Below, piece by piece: positions 43,501 to 55,797 of a stretch of 64,000 nucleotides of DNA. Each line of letters starts with the position of its first letter. Positions within the stretch are counted from its first letter, which is position 1. The notes beneath the pieces were generated by a model. It was given only the letters and a program-made list of their open reading frames with translations. It was not told the DNA's origin and did no database searches. Source of the stretch: Casuarius casuarius (taxonomy: Eukaryota > Chordata > Aves > Casuariiformes > Casuariidae); assembly GCA_003342895.1 (NCBI GenBank), contig PTFA01000193.1, forward strand, positions 1,668,712 to 1,732,711, given 5' to 3'. The translations under genes were made by a program, and so were the position numbers.

Positions 43501-46500
43501 GCACTTTTATGTTTAAAACAAGTGTAAAAGCTATTTTTATTGAAAACAGAACCAAGAACTTTAATGTGCTGCTTATTTTCAGTACAACACCTCAGGTATT
43601 GAGCCCAACAATTGCTGCTCCCCCAAATGCACTGCCTCGGAGAAGCTCTCGCCTATTTACTAGTGATAGCTCTACAACAAAGGTAACAAACTTCATGCAT
43701 TTTGCAAACTTTGGGGGGTTTTCTTAGCCATGCCACTGCACTGACTAATAACAAAACTTTTCTGTATGCATAGCAATTCTAGAGCTTAAGAACTGGCTCT
43801 ATAATGAGCAGAGCTTATGAAGTACCTAGCTGTACAAAACATATCATGATGTCATGATATGTTGTTTTTCAGCTCTCAGGAGTGCTCAACTAAAAGAGTA
43901 GGAAGAAAAGTGTCTTGAACAGAAACAAAAATATGTGCTGGGATGACAAATGCAGTGGTCCTGCTAGCTGTCAACCCATTTGATAAAGGGGCTGTGTTGT
44001 CCAGATATATTTATTGAAAAATTCATTGGGGGCAGATTTTTTTTTTTTTTTTTTTTTTTTTTACCAAAAACAACTTACTGTTTTCATTTCAGTTATCTGT
44101 TACTTAAAAATGGAAAAGAACGCCAAAATACAATACTCACGGACCATAAGTATGAGATGTGAATATTTGCCATCTTAAAAAGAACAACTAAACCTTCGGT
44201 GTGGTTACTAGGCATCTGTATGCTTAAGTTTGAAAGTAAAGTGGTTGGGCACTCTTGTTAAAGCTGCAAACATACATACATATGTTTCTTCGCAATTCAT
44301 TTGCAAGTTTAGTAATCTGAATTTAAGATTCTTACGTATGTAACTCTTACTCTTCTTCCTTTCAGGAAAATAGCAAAAAATTAAAAATGAAATTTCCACC
44401 TAAGATTCCAAACAGAAAAACAAAAAGTAAAACAAATAAGGGAGGAATAACTCAACCAAACATAAATGATAGTCTGGAAATTACCAAGCTGGACTCTTCC
44501 ATCATTTCAGAAGGGAAAATCTCCACTGTCACACCACAGATTCAGGCTTTTACGCTACAGAAGGCAGCAGCAGGTCTGTTTTGAATGCTGTCAGAATGTA
44601 GTAGAGTCAAACAATCTACGTAATCTAAAAATGTAAATCTACATTTTTAAGGTTTAATGAGAAAAATATTGTTTGCTCCAGTCTAGCTTCTTTCTTGTTC
44701 TGGCTTGCCCATAGCTATCATCTCTGTATAACTATCAAGCTTGATGAATTCAGTATCTTCCAGTTAACTTACAGAGAACAGGGGAAGAAGTAATAAAAAG
44801 TTACTACTTGTAACCAGATACGTTTTGCAGGCTCTGGTCCTTATTAGTGATTAACATTAAAATACTGTCGGGCAAGATCCTTGGAAACTGAGTCAAAGGA
44901 GCCATATGTAATCAAGTCTTACTCTCCCAAAACTGGGTTTATATAGTCTTTTCTCTCTCCCTATATCCCATTTATTTAAACACAGGTCTTTATCCGGGTT
45001 GTCAGAAAATCCTAGACAAACTGCCAGTTCCTTTCTTTTGGCTCGATAAAGTTTCCAGGCAGCAAGAAGATGTATCCATGGATACCAGACATGTGGAAAC
45101 TCTGTTCAGACCTAACAGAATGTTTGAATTCTTGCTGTAGATATAAAACTCTGCTTACCCTGAACTTTGGAGTTTCCTTCTTTCTGAGTGTTCTGTTGCT
45201 GGCTTAAAAAAGTCAATATGTGACTTCCATTGCAAGGGCTGATGTTCAGAATATTATGCCTAAATTAGGAGTATATAAACCTGTGTCTGGGAACCCTTGA
45301 ATAATTCTTGTAAGAATTGAAGAGCAGTGAATAGCTTCTGGGATTATCAGTTTCAAGTAGTAAGTCTCAGCAGTCTCTTCCACTTTTATTTATAGCATTT
45401 TTTTTTTCCTAGAAGGTTTGATGAGCCTTCTTCGTGACATGGGGAAAGGTTACTTAGCCTTGTGTTCGTACAACTGTAAAGAAGCGATAAATATTTTAAG
45501 CCATTTACCATCTCACCACTACAACACTGGTTGGGTGCTGTGCCAAATTGGGAGAGCTTACTTCGAACTTGCGGAATACATGCAGGTAGGAACAGCGTGT
45601 AGTCTCTTTTACTCTTTTTCAATTTCATTTTGCATAACTTTGCACAAAATCTGTGGATTTTCTCAACTGTGGGCTTCTGTGGCTTTCACAGATAGTTGTA
45701 TAAGCATGAGGTTTGGATAGTAAAGTTATGCCTGGAATGGATTTAGATCTTGAAGCTGAATCAGTAGTCATTCTGCTTTCCTGAGGAGGCTATCTTATGC
45801 ATTAGATCTTTTTAATGCTTAAGTTGTTTCCTCTTGCATGCAATCACTGGACTCTCCTCCTTGCCTCTCCCTTTTCACCCACATCTGTTCTGATGCAACT
45901 GTTTGTACTGCAGTGCCATAAATTAGATCACTGAAACAATTTGGGTTCTGAAACAAAAAAAACCTAGCTCCTTTCCACCATTTTTAGTTAACGCAGATGA
46001 CTTCAATGATCTAGTTTCTTTTGCAGCCTCAGAAATGACTGCATCGGCACAGCTGAGGTGAAGCTGCTGTTCAGAAACAAAAGTTGAGCAGCTAAGGGTA
46101 TCCAGCAGTTTAACTCTTATTGCTGTTGTCCCGATAACTGATATGCTCATCCTCTACAGACAAGTTTCCTTAGAAGTTTCCGAAACAATTCTTGACTTAC
46201 TGTGAATAGGAGACAAATGTGATAGTTTTCAGAAGTGTTTTTTAAATTGCACACAAATCTAATCAGAAATGGAGCATCATTCACCCTGTTCAGCTTTTCA
46301 TGTGCAGTTTCTTTTGAAAACTGAGGCTACGGACCCAAATAACTTCCTTAAAGCTGGTCGTCTTCCTTTGCTGCTTTGAGTGCTGTAACCTGTACAGGGG
46401 ACTCAAGTTTGTGAAATGGATGTCTATATCAGAAGTACTTCATTAGATGGCTGTTCCTAAGTGTACTAGTTTCTGATGAAAACGAAGCCATACTCCGCGC

Positions 46501-49500
46501 ACGGTCATGTGCGCTTACCCTGTTCCCATCTCTGCACCATCCATGTTCACTACTGTGATTCTCATGTTGTCTTTTTTCCTTGTACTTAACATGCGCTGCA
46601 GTGTCTGCAGGGGGTTAGCACTCAGTATGAATACAATACCTGAAGTCTGTTAGGATGGCTAACACACACAATTGGCCCACACACGTATGCTAAATGTTTT
46701 TCTTATTTTTTGCTGATAGCTTTTTCTGCCTTGCTTGTGCGCTACATTAAAGACAGTGTTGTAATCTGAGTCAGCCAGTCGGGAAGGCTGGCTGGATTTC
46801 TGCCTGCCATAGCTAGATGTGGGGTAGTCACTCCTTCATTTGAAGAGGAAGTTAAAAATACCACAGGGCCACAGTAGTTCTGCCTAGTACATTTATTTAC
46901 AAAGCAAAGAGAATGCTCAGTTTGAATGTATGGTGCTTCCAATGTTGACCTATGTGCTCTGCTTTGGTGAGTGGAATTTGTTTTTTAAACTTGATTTCTG
47001 TTCTTAGGCTGAGAGGATATTCTCAGAAGTAAGGAGGATTGAAAACTACAGAGTAGAAGGCATGGAGATCTATTCCACCACGCTGTGGCATCTGCAGAAA
47101 GATGTTGCCCTTTCAGTTCTCTCAAAGGATTTGACAGATATGGACAAAAACTCACCAGAGGTATAAAATGCTGTTATGTTGAGTGAGAAAAGTACTGTAT
47201 GTGGCAAGATCAATGATTCAGAACAGAACTCTAAATTCCAATCTGATTCAAATGTATTCTCATGTGAGAACTGCATGGTAAAACTGGAGAGGGAGGTGGC
47301 AGGATTGCCTGTTGAACTGGTGATGTCTGAAATGGCCTCTTAGAATATCAGCTTACGTGGAACAAGTTGAAACCTCTTATATGTTAATGATTATTTAAAT
47401 TTGCATTGGCACCATTCATCCAGGAAGACCAAGGATCAGTCAGTCACTCTTGTTACATGGGGTGTTGCCTAATGGATTTGAGAACTGCAGATCTCTTTCC
47501 TGTTCTGCTACTGCCAGTATCTCAAGATAAGGAATCCCGTACCACCTTTTAATTGCTTTAGTTAATTCACTGGCACTCGAAACATAGTTGGCCTAAATTT
47601 CTTTGATGTAAAAGTGTGCAATATTGTGTTCGAAAAGGCCATTGAACGAAAGAGCATATGGCAGTACAAAGAAACAATATGCAAAAAGTCAGGCATCTTT
47701 TAATGAGTGCTGCAGTATGAGTAATAAAGACATGTCACTTTATAAATGTTTGCTTTAACATAGTTGAGGAAACTAGAAAGTTTGTCAATTGGAGGTAGCT
47801 GGAGAGTGCAAGAAAATGCACTGTCCCCCCTTCATTGTTCCTAGATGTAAGATGTTTTATTTCTAGTGTTTCAACAGCTTAAAAAGCTTTAATAATCAAA
47901 GTATCTAATTGGTGCAGACTTGTGGGGGTGCCCTTGGATTCTTGACCTCTGCTTCAGTTTGTCTAGTCATAAGGTGTGTGCAGTCTTACCTGCCTCACAG
48001 GAACAAGATCTAACTAAATTTTTATTATTATTTTTAATCTAGAAGAAAGGTGTCTCTTTCTCGTGCTCTGGTTAACTAGTTGGTGTTTCATCCTAGCAAC
48101 AGTAGATATGTAGTCTTATGTAAATCGGTATGGGGAAAATCAGTTCAGCTCAAACTTTGTCACCCTTAACTTGTAAAAGGGACTGCATGGTGACTTTGCA
48201 ATGCTGTTTTTATTAGGCATGGTGTGCTGCAGGAAACTGTTTCAGCTTGCAACGAGAGCATGACATTGCAATCAAGTTCTTCCAGAGAGCCATTCAAGTT
48301 GATCCAAACTATGCTTATGCCTACACCCTGTTGGGGCATGAATTTGTGTTAACAGAAGAACTAGACAAAGCATTAGCTTGTTTTAGAAATGCAATCAGAG
48401 TCAACCCTAGACACTATAATGCATGGTAAGTTTTTTGCCTCATCCCCCTTCCACTGCATGTGATACAGAAGTCCTTCTGGAGAAATATCTTACTGATGCT
48501 GCCACTGCCAGCATTTCCCTAGCTCTCCTCTCTAAGAAGAGAGCAAAGCTGTTCCTGCAGAAGATGTGGGCCTCATGTTTGTTAACTGCTTACTTCCCCT
48601 CAGGGAGAGGGGAAAAGTGGAGCTTTTCTAGTTTTCCTCAAATCTTCCTGGCTGCATTATCCCAGCTATCTTGTTCTTTTATGCAGTACTCTTAGTGCAT
48701 CTGGTTCTTTTGTCTCACCACCTGGGAGGGAAGAATAGAGAACTATTTTTTCATACCTCAGGATATAATCTGTTTCTCTTACTGCTTTAGATATTTTTCT
48801 TCAGAAAAAGCTGTAAAAGTCAGACTTGCTAGTGTAAATCACTTAAACTTTGAGAGGCTTATATGTGCTTTTTACTTTTGTTTGTAGCTGTTTAGCCACT
48901 TTATCTGTGTATCAGATATCTGTTCTTCAAGCTAAGCAGTTGAACAAAAAAGATAATTTTAGTCATAGTTTTCTCCCATAAGAAAAAGTTCATACCCTTG
49001 ATTGAGTGGCAAGTCTGTAGAACATTTGTCAGGTCATGTTTATCATGTTTACTGATGAAGGCTAGTTGATAATTAGAAGCAGTCTCATTTAACAGAATTG
49101 TTTTTGTGCTTGCAGGTATGGGTTGGGTATGATTTATTACAAACAAGAAAAATTCAGTCTAGCAGAAATGCATTTCCAGAAAGCACTTGATATCAATCCT
49201 CAGAGCTCAGTCTTACTGTGTCACATTGGAGTAGTAAGTAGATTGCGCTTAATTCTGTGCTTGTTTTGTTTTAACCTGCTTCTGTACTTTGTGTTTGCAA
49301 TGGAAAAGTCATATTGTGAACTTTTTTTTTTTCTAAAAACAAATTCAAAGTACCTACAGCACTTAAGATCCTCAAATATGAATGAATAACCACAGGATTA
49401 ATGTGGTTATTCCCCAAATTACTTTTAGTCCGTGATGAAGTTGTATACTATCAAGTTGTAGTGGCAGTTACTTCAACAGCATCAGTGCAATTAAATTTAT

Positions 49501-52500
49501 GCAGCTGTCTGAAAAGTTGGTCATTTATCCATCCGCCCCTGCAGGACTTAGAATAACAGTAGCAACACTCTAGAGAAAGCTTGCTTATGAAGCCGTGATG
49601 CGGTTATCAAATGTTAATAATAGTGATGTAAGGTTGTAAGTGTGATGGATAGCTACCTGCGGGCATTCGTTTGCCTGTTGCATGGCAGCGAAGCGTGTCA
49701 GATTCTACAGGGGTAGTAGATACTTCTTGCCCCTTGCGCACTGCTGTAAGTATCGAGTTAACTCCTAGCCAAAGGTTAAATGATTTCTGTCATTGGTTGG
49801 ATGGAGAGTGTTGAGGGGGGAGAAGGGAAGCGGGCAAGAGGCAAAGCTTTCTTCTTGTAAGAAAACTTGCTTTCTTAAGGCTTGTTCTGGAATTGGAGAA
49901 ATATAATACTTTCAAAGGAACAGATTGTCAGTAAATGTAGCCAAATGAATTTGTAGTTGTCTGGCAGATCAGCTGTTATTTTCCCTTTTAAGATTGTCCT
50001 CTCTCCCTAATAGGTTCAGCATGCACTGAAAAAATCTGAAAAGGCTTTGGATACTCTAAACAAAGCTATTAACATTGACCCTAAGAACCCACTATGCAAA
50101 TTCCATAGAGCTTCTGTATTATTTGCAAATGAAAAATACAAGGTAAGTTTTGGTACATGGACAGCTCTAAATTATCTTTAAACTGCTGTAGCTGTGAATG
50201 AGGATGCACTGGCAGCTAAATGCTCACACATTAGTGTTGGTAGCATCAGGGTTTGTAATGTGAGCAGGAAGAGCCTGGGATATCTTGTTCTTGTAGAGCG
50301 ACGAACATAAAGCATTTGCTTTGACAAATACCTTCTTCATGGAGGGAACTATATTAAATTTTTTGATTGTCATAAAATCTGAGGCTGACAGGTGACTTTT
50401 ATTTTAATCTGACTGACCCTGGAAAAAGAGGAAAGAGTGGGAAATTATTACAGCTGTCACTGAGGTGTGGCTGTGTAACATGTGATATACTAGATTACTA
50501 AAAATGGCTCAGCAAACTGCCCTATAAAGCAATTACACCAGTAAAAACCTGGTATTTCAAAGGCTGTATTATCTAGCAAGTAAAGGAAAGGCGAACAACT
50601 TCTGAACAGTCTGATCACCTGTTGACTTGTATCCTATTTAGAAAGAGTGGAGATCTTTCCCACAGTCTCTTTCCGGTGACTCTTGTCCTCTAGCCTGTTT
50701 TTCTTGGCCACAGAATACAAGCCACAGTCTGGTTTTGAAACCTTGCTTCAAAAAATGTGTACGCATGTAAAGGGGAAGCTTTACTTAAGACTTGTTTTGA
50801 AAATTCATGACTGAACCAGTTAAATAGAAGCTGTAGTAAGGCTGAGGACTTAATGAAGTGTCCATTTGTAGATCGTTTCTAAAAATGAAAAGCAGAGGAT
50901 AAACAAAAGATTAAATAAAAGAGCAAGAAAAGAAAACTTGTTCTTTATCATACCTAGCTTTATTCCTTCCTTAAAAGACAAAATAAAACACATATTGAAA
51001 TCTGACCCTTATTTCTTATGCTCGAGCCTTTGCAACAGTCCTCGGTATCTGTTTGGCTGTGATGCACACCCACTAACTTCCACTCCAGAACACTGACACT
51101 CCTCATGCTCCTGCCAGAGATGGGCTGGGGTGATCAGAGGTTTCATTAAATCTTTTAGGTTTTAAATGCCTAAAATATACACAGAAACCATTTATAAAAG
51201 TCCACAGGTAAGTATCCAAAACCAGAACCTTTCAAAAGCATAGGCTTGAGAGCAGTATGTCCAGGCAAAACAAATCCATATTCTTAACCTTTTCAGAAGC
51301 TCAGTATATTAAAGGAAGTGGTCACTGTAAACACACTGTCAACTTCTTGTGTCTTATACTCTATTATACACTGTCTTTGGGGGGGGCATTTTATATATCA
51401 GATGCCTTTAATGTTTTTGTAGGAGACCAAAGTCAAATATACTTGCTCTGTTTCAGTAAAAATCGGGCTAAAATGTGCTACCAATCTTTAAAGAAGAAAC
51501 TACTGTAAAAGAAACTTTAGATACTTGTCATGAGATTGTATGGTTGCTCTTAGTGGCACATACTGTATGCAAATGTCAGGTCTTTTGTTTTTGTTTCACA
51601 TTAGCACTAAATCGTAGTTTAGGGACGCCATAGCTGGTTGCAGGCTGCTAGCTCATTTACTAACTTTTTTTCTTCCTTTTCAGTCTGCTTTACAAGAACT
51701 TGAAGAACTGAAACAGATTGTTCCCAAAGAGTCTCTTGTTTACTTTTTAATAGGAAAGGTAGGTAAACCCTTGGAAACTTAACTGTGATCGTAAGTCCTT
51801 TGCTTCCCTTTGTTGCAGAGATGTAGGCCTAATCTAAGGCTAACTAACCAACTGTGGCTTAGTGTGTTTGTTGTCCAAACTTTCAAGTAGCAACTTCATG
51901 TAAGTGTAGCATTCTATGCTTTTATTTTAGGTTTATAAAAAACTGGGTCAAACTCATTTGGCCCTAATGAATTTCTCATGGGCAATGGATTTAGATCCCA
52001 AAGGAGCCAACAACCAGATTAAAGAGGCCATTGATAAACGTTACCTTCCAGATGATGAGGAACCGATAACTCAAGAAGAGCAAATCAGCGAATGTTATCC
52101 ATATGAATCAGGTCGGTATTTCCACCTCCTCCTCATTCAAGGAGATATTTCCTCTTGGGTGTCAGCTAGTGCTCATACGTACTGCCAACCTGTCTGCTCA
52201 GCAAGTAAGAACTCCAGAGGTTCTTCATTCAGAATTTAGATCCTCTTGCAGTAAGCATGAAATGAAGGATTGTGGGATTTCTTTAGAATCTGTAAATGTT
52301 ACATCTGCAGGGACTAAATCTTTAAGGGATAGGGCAGAAGTTTCTCAATGAATACTGTAAATTTGCACAAATCGTGGTTAATCACACAAGTGATGGTTGG
52401 TTAATAGCTTTTTATGAGACTAAAATGTTCCCAGAGCCCCAAATATTCCACCATAAAAGCATCAAATCATTCAAGTTAACTGAATGGTGTAAAATGAAAT

Positions 52501-54491
52501 TGTTTTTAGAGTCTTTGTCGGAAGTTAAACACTGTTGGCCAAAAATACTTGGTGGTCTATTAAACATCAGAAGTAGCTTTCAAAGAAAGTCATGGAAGCA
52601 GTTTCATTTGAAGCAAGAGTAAATAAACACTCCTAAGTAGACTACTTGGGAGTAATCTACAAAAGGAATGGCAAAGAGTTCTCCTCTTTCTTTGACTTTA
52701 TTTTGTGTTTGAATTTTGGAAGCCTGGATAAGCATGTATATTGACCTCTTTGAAACAAATTAGAAAAAGATAGTGATAAAAATAAATACCAATGAGCAAT
52801 CTAAGCTTCTGGAAAAAACTGCTCGATTTTCTTCTTTGGGAGGGGAAAGTTAACAGGAGCATGCTATTTTCTAGAACCCTAAATGTTCATCTGAAAAAGT
52901 CATTTTGCTGCTGTATATCATGTTGACTTTGATCCTGTTTGTAGTGTGCTTTTTAATACTAGGAATTTAGCCTGCATTGCATTACCTGAAGTATCAGACT
53001 TTCTCTCCCCACTATTTTAGTTGGACTAATCTAGAACACTGTGGGTCGCTGGGCATGAGCATGTTTCTGCCCAGAAGATGGAGACAGAGTACTTGAGCTT
53101 CTGGGCAACACCTAAGCCACTGAGCAGTAAAAGGAGGAAGGAAAAAAAAAAAATCCTTAATCTGTCCAATAAGCATAACTGAAACAAAACAACATTCTTG
53201 TTATGCTGCATGTAAGCAGTTCGGTTTCCCTTGCTCTGCAGATAAAATAGAGAACAGTTTCTCAGTCGAAGATGAATAACTCTTAGGATATGTGAGACTA
53301 GCTAAAGCAAATTAAGGTGGTGTTTGTGGAGGGAGTTTTTTAATATATTGGCTAATGTAAGCCATTTAGTACATTAAACTGCCTAGCACAGGACTTGAAG
53401 TATCCGTTGTACAGAAGTGTGTGGAAGCATTTGCATTAGAGCAATGAAGGCATCTGTATTTATTCATGTGAAACAAGTTAGGTGTTTGGAAAATGACGAT
53501 ATGTTGAACTGTGCTATAGAGAGCAGACTCAAGTCATGCTATTGTATGTGCGGAACAACCATCTTAAGATATTTACCTTGGTACTAATTTTAACAAGGAC
53601 AGAAGTTAAATATGAGTAGCTTCTCAGTATGCACACATTCATCTTGTACGCAGTGGACAGCATGCTGTCTTTACTCAAATGAACAGTAGGAGTTTAGTTC
53701 CCTGGAAGCTATAGGCCAGCAATCATCTGAGCTGAGTGAGCAGAAAAATTCTCCACAAATCAAAATGTGGCTTTGAAATGCAAGTTTCAGCATCAGAAGC
53801 TTCTATGTATGTTTACTCAAAGCAGTTCTCACCGTAGATCTTGCACGGTATTCTCTGCCATAAAGGCAAGGAGTGAGTAGACATTCCCCAACACTAATAA
53901 TTCAATATTATTTGATGTAAATTCTGAGTGGTCTTGATGCCCTAATGTAGGGGGTAACTAACATGAGCATTTCAGATGGCTAGTATGTTTTGAAGGAGTG
54001 AGAAGGTTAAATTGCTTCTGAGGCAGCTTTGAAACCTGCCGTACTGATTCATACCCTACTAGGCGTTGGGAATTTCAGGCCTTTAGCAGAAGGTGTATAA
54101 GAAGGCGTTAAAATAATGAGGTTACTTGTTTCTGAAGATGTACTTCATGTTAATTCCTTTCTTAATGCATTTATTTAAACTTTATTAAGCTGGCATGGAT
54201 CGGCATATTAGAAAGTAAAAGGAAGAAGCCACTTGGCTTAAACATTTTGAGGGGAAGGGGAGAAAGGTTGGAACTTGGTTCCATGTTGTTTGTGAAGTCT
54301 GATAAAGACATCACTACTGTTCTTCTAACATGCGGGAGTTGTGTGAGAATTTTTGTAGCAAAGCTGCCCAGCACTGTTTGACTATTTTGTTGTGTTTTTT
54401 CTTTCAAGTTGGCACAGATGAATCCCAAGAGAGCAGCATGACGGATGCAGATGACACACAGCTCCATGCAGTTGAAAGCGATGAATTTTAA
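25508..54491 (+). CDS. CDC27: CDC27/APC3, TPR subunit of the anaphase-promoting complex, 19 coding exons
   Basis: Core TPR scaffold of the APC/C ubiquitin ligase; its C-terminal superhelix binds the Ile-Arg tails of CDC20, CDH1 and APC10. Exons: 25508-25534, 31491-31566, 34880-35027, 37181-37306, 38102-38199, 38747-38901, 39014-39228, 39952-40066, 43018-43133, 43583-43682, 44366-44573, 45413-45585, 47008-47160, 48217-48425, 49116-49233, 50014-50142, 51684-51758, 51931-52111, 54409-54491. They total 2505 nt (834 aa plus stop) and every phase joins, with GT/AG borders throughout. The start MTVLQEPVQ matches the family. Residues about 10-158 are N-terminal TPR/dimerisation helices, about 159-461 a disordered Ser/Thr-Pro-rich loop, about 462-780 the C-terminal TPR array, and the end is the acidic tail DDTQLHAVESDEF. 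Human CDC27 is about 824 aa. Intron 1 is the largest at about 6 kb. No broken exon or missing motif was seen. Confidence 0.98.
27867..27901 (+). repeat. Imperfect CA dinucleotide repeat in CDC27 intron 1
   Basis: Alternating purine-pyrimidine run of CA units with ATG and GTG interruptions. A simple microsatellite with no other feature. Confidence 0.85.
31491..38199 (+). other. CDC27: CDC27 exons 2-5: N-terminal TPR/dimerisation domain
   Basis: Four exons encode AAIWQALNHYAYRDAVFLAE, HSEEALFLLATCYYRSGKAY, LAEGEQILSGG and CKTDRLAKGSECYQKSLSLN. These are helix-turn-helix TPR units in which the protein homodimerises within the APC/C. They are strongly similar to the human sequence as I recall it. 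Introns between them (31567-34879, 35028-37180, 37307-38101) hold no recognised gene. Confidence 0.9.
33081..33101 (+). repeat. T21 homopolymer in CDC27 intron 2
   Basis: Twenty-one consecutive T residues. It could be the reverse-complement tail of an old minus-strand retroposon, but no body was recognised. Confidence 0.85.
43839..43862 (+). repeat. Perfect 11-bp-arm inverted repeat in CDC27 intron 10
   Basis: ACATATCATGA at 43839-43849 is followed by a TG spacer and its exact reverse complement TCATGATATGT at 43852-43862. The flanks (AAA on the left, TGTTTTT on the right) add weak extra pairing. It can form a hairpin or cruciform and lies about 155 bp after exon 10. Confidence 0.9.
44037..44062 (+). 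repeat. T26 homopolymer in CDC27 intron 10
   Basis: Twenty-six consecutive T residues about 300 bp upstream of exon 11. It is too far from the exon to be its polypyrimidine tract and may be a retroposon-tail remnant or a simple repeat. Confidence 0.85.
45413..52111 (+). other. CDC27: CDC27 exons 12-18: C-terminal TPR superhelix
   Basis: Seven exons encode tandem 34-residue TPR units, recognisable from W/L/G/Y...A..F..A...P spacing. Examples are AWCAAGNCFSLQREHDIAIK, AYTLLGHEFVLTEELDKALA and WYGLGMIYYKQEKFSLAEMH. This part forms the groove for the Ile-Arg tails of coactivators. Exon 18 ends with SECYPYES at a weak GTCGGT donor. Confidence 0.9.
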
Positions 54492-55298
54492 CCTCCAAAA
54501 GCCAGTATCTGGGCTTGAGGGTGTGACTTGGTACTGTTGTGTTCTCCCCTTCCTTTGCATCCTGGGTCTTCACATCACTGAGCCAGCACTGTCATTATTC
54601 TCCGCTGTCACCATGAGTGCACCACTCAGACTGAAACCGTACACAGAATTAATGGCAGTGCAATATTCAGCTGCTACTGAGTCTGACCAGTTGGCTCTTA
54701 CACACTTATGAAAATGACTGAGGAGGAAATGCTGTTTTTGGACTCCCCTTTGCTGGAAGAATATCATGGAAGAAAGACTTGTGGTTTGCTGTAATGGAGC
54801 CAGTAGATGTGGGGATAGTACTAATGAAGCAGTGTCTTGTTCTTTTTCCAGAAATGTGTCTTAGTTTGGTTCTTTCTTGGTAAGCAGAGTGCTCAACTTC
54901 ATTTCCGAGTTCTTCAAGGACAGTGTTGACAAATGCAGGCTGTTAAAGACTTTTGCATATTGTAGTGTAACTTAAATGCCAGGGAATGTAAATGACCTTA
55001 AAGCTGCAGTGTCTCCAAGTGAACAAATATAATGCACATGCTCAGGACTGGGAGTATGTCAGACTATATGAAATATCCAGTGTCCCTATGTAGAGTGCAA
55101 ACTTGCAGGAGTGTAAGCGTAGCAGGAGAATCGCATTGCAGAATCACAGCTTTCACAGAATGCTTTCATGTTCTAACCAAGAATTAATTTATTCACCTAG
55201 TTTCTAAAATGTCAGTGTTTACTTTGTACTTCAAACAAGCAAGCCAGCAACATGTTGCTTTGTTTTTCGTATACCCCTTGATTTGTTCTCATTCCAAG

Positions 55299-55314
55299 AA
55301 TAAAAGTTAATAAA
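55299..55314 (+). terminator. Paired poly(A) signals of CDC27
   Basis: Two AATAAA hexamers overlap in one 16-nt stretch, about 810 nt after the stop codon. They are the first canonical signals downstream and the most likely main cleavage site. Confidence 0.6.
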
Positions 55315-55791
55315 GGGAAAATCAAGAGAAAAATGTAGATAGAACTGTAATGTGGAAACATCAAACCTTTAATCCACAATGATTGCGTGTTTCTAGTTAA
55401 ACTTGGAAGACCATGGAAGCCTTAATACAATCAGAACCTTACAGTCAAATTCATCAAATATTTGTCTAAGATAGTATCCTTTTTAAAACTGTTTTGTAAT
55501 GCGTGGTCTGAGCAGGATGCAAACATGTGCAATTATCTCTCTTGCGCTCTTTTTTTCCTCTCCTTCTTTCTTAGCTGTTCTTTTAAGGTTCTCAGAGTAC
55601 ACTCTCACTCTAGGAATTCAGACCCTTTTCCTCTCCACAGAGGCTGTTTCTGTGAGAAGAAAGCTACACCATGTTAAGGAGTCCAAAATGATCTTTCTCT
55701 GTAGCATTCTGCAGCAATGATTGGTGCCCTTTATGCAGTGATGATAAAGAAAGTGTATGATATAAGCAGTTTTAAAGAGCAATTTATGCAT

Positions 55792-55797
55792 AATAAA
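55792..55797 (+). terminator. Distal candidate poly(A) signal of CDC27
   Basis: AATAAA about 1.3 kb after the stop codon, with T/GT-rich sequence (TTTGTTGTG, then a T8 run) 30-60 nt downstream. It could define a longer mRNA isoform. Confidence 0.45.

Larger units (their letters stand above)
38747..44573 (+). other. CDC27: CDC27 exons 6-11: disordered, phospho-regulated loop
   Basis: Six exons encode about 300 residues of low hydrophobicity rich in Ser, Thr, Asn and Pro. Several S/T-P sites are visible (ALSPLTP, LETPSPGDG, REVTPIL, QVLSPT), matching the loop that mitotic CDK phosphorylates to activate the APC/C. A basic cluster KLKMKFPPKIPNRKTKSK lies near its end. The loop is predicted to be unstructured. 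Confidence 0.85.
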
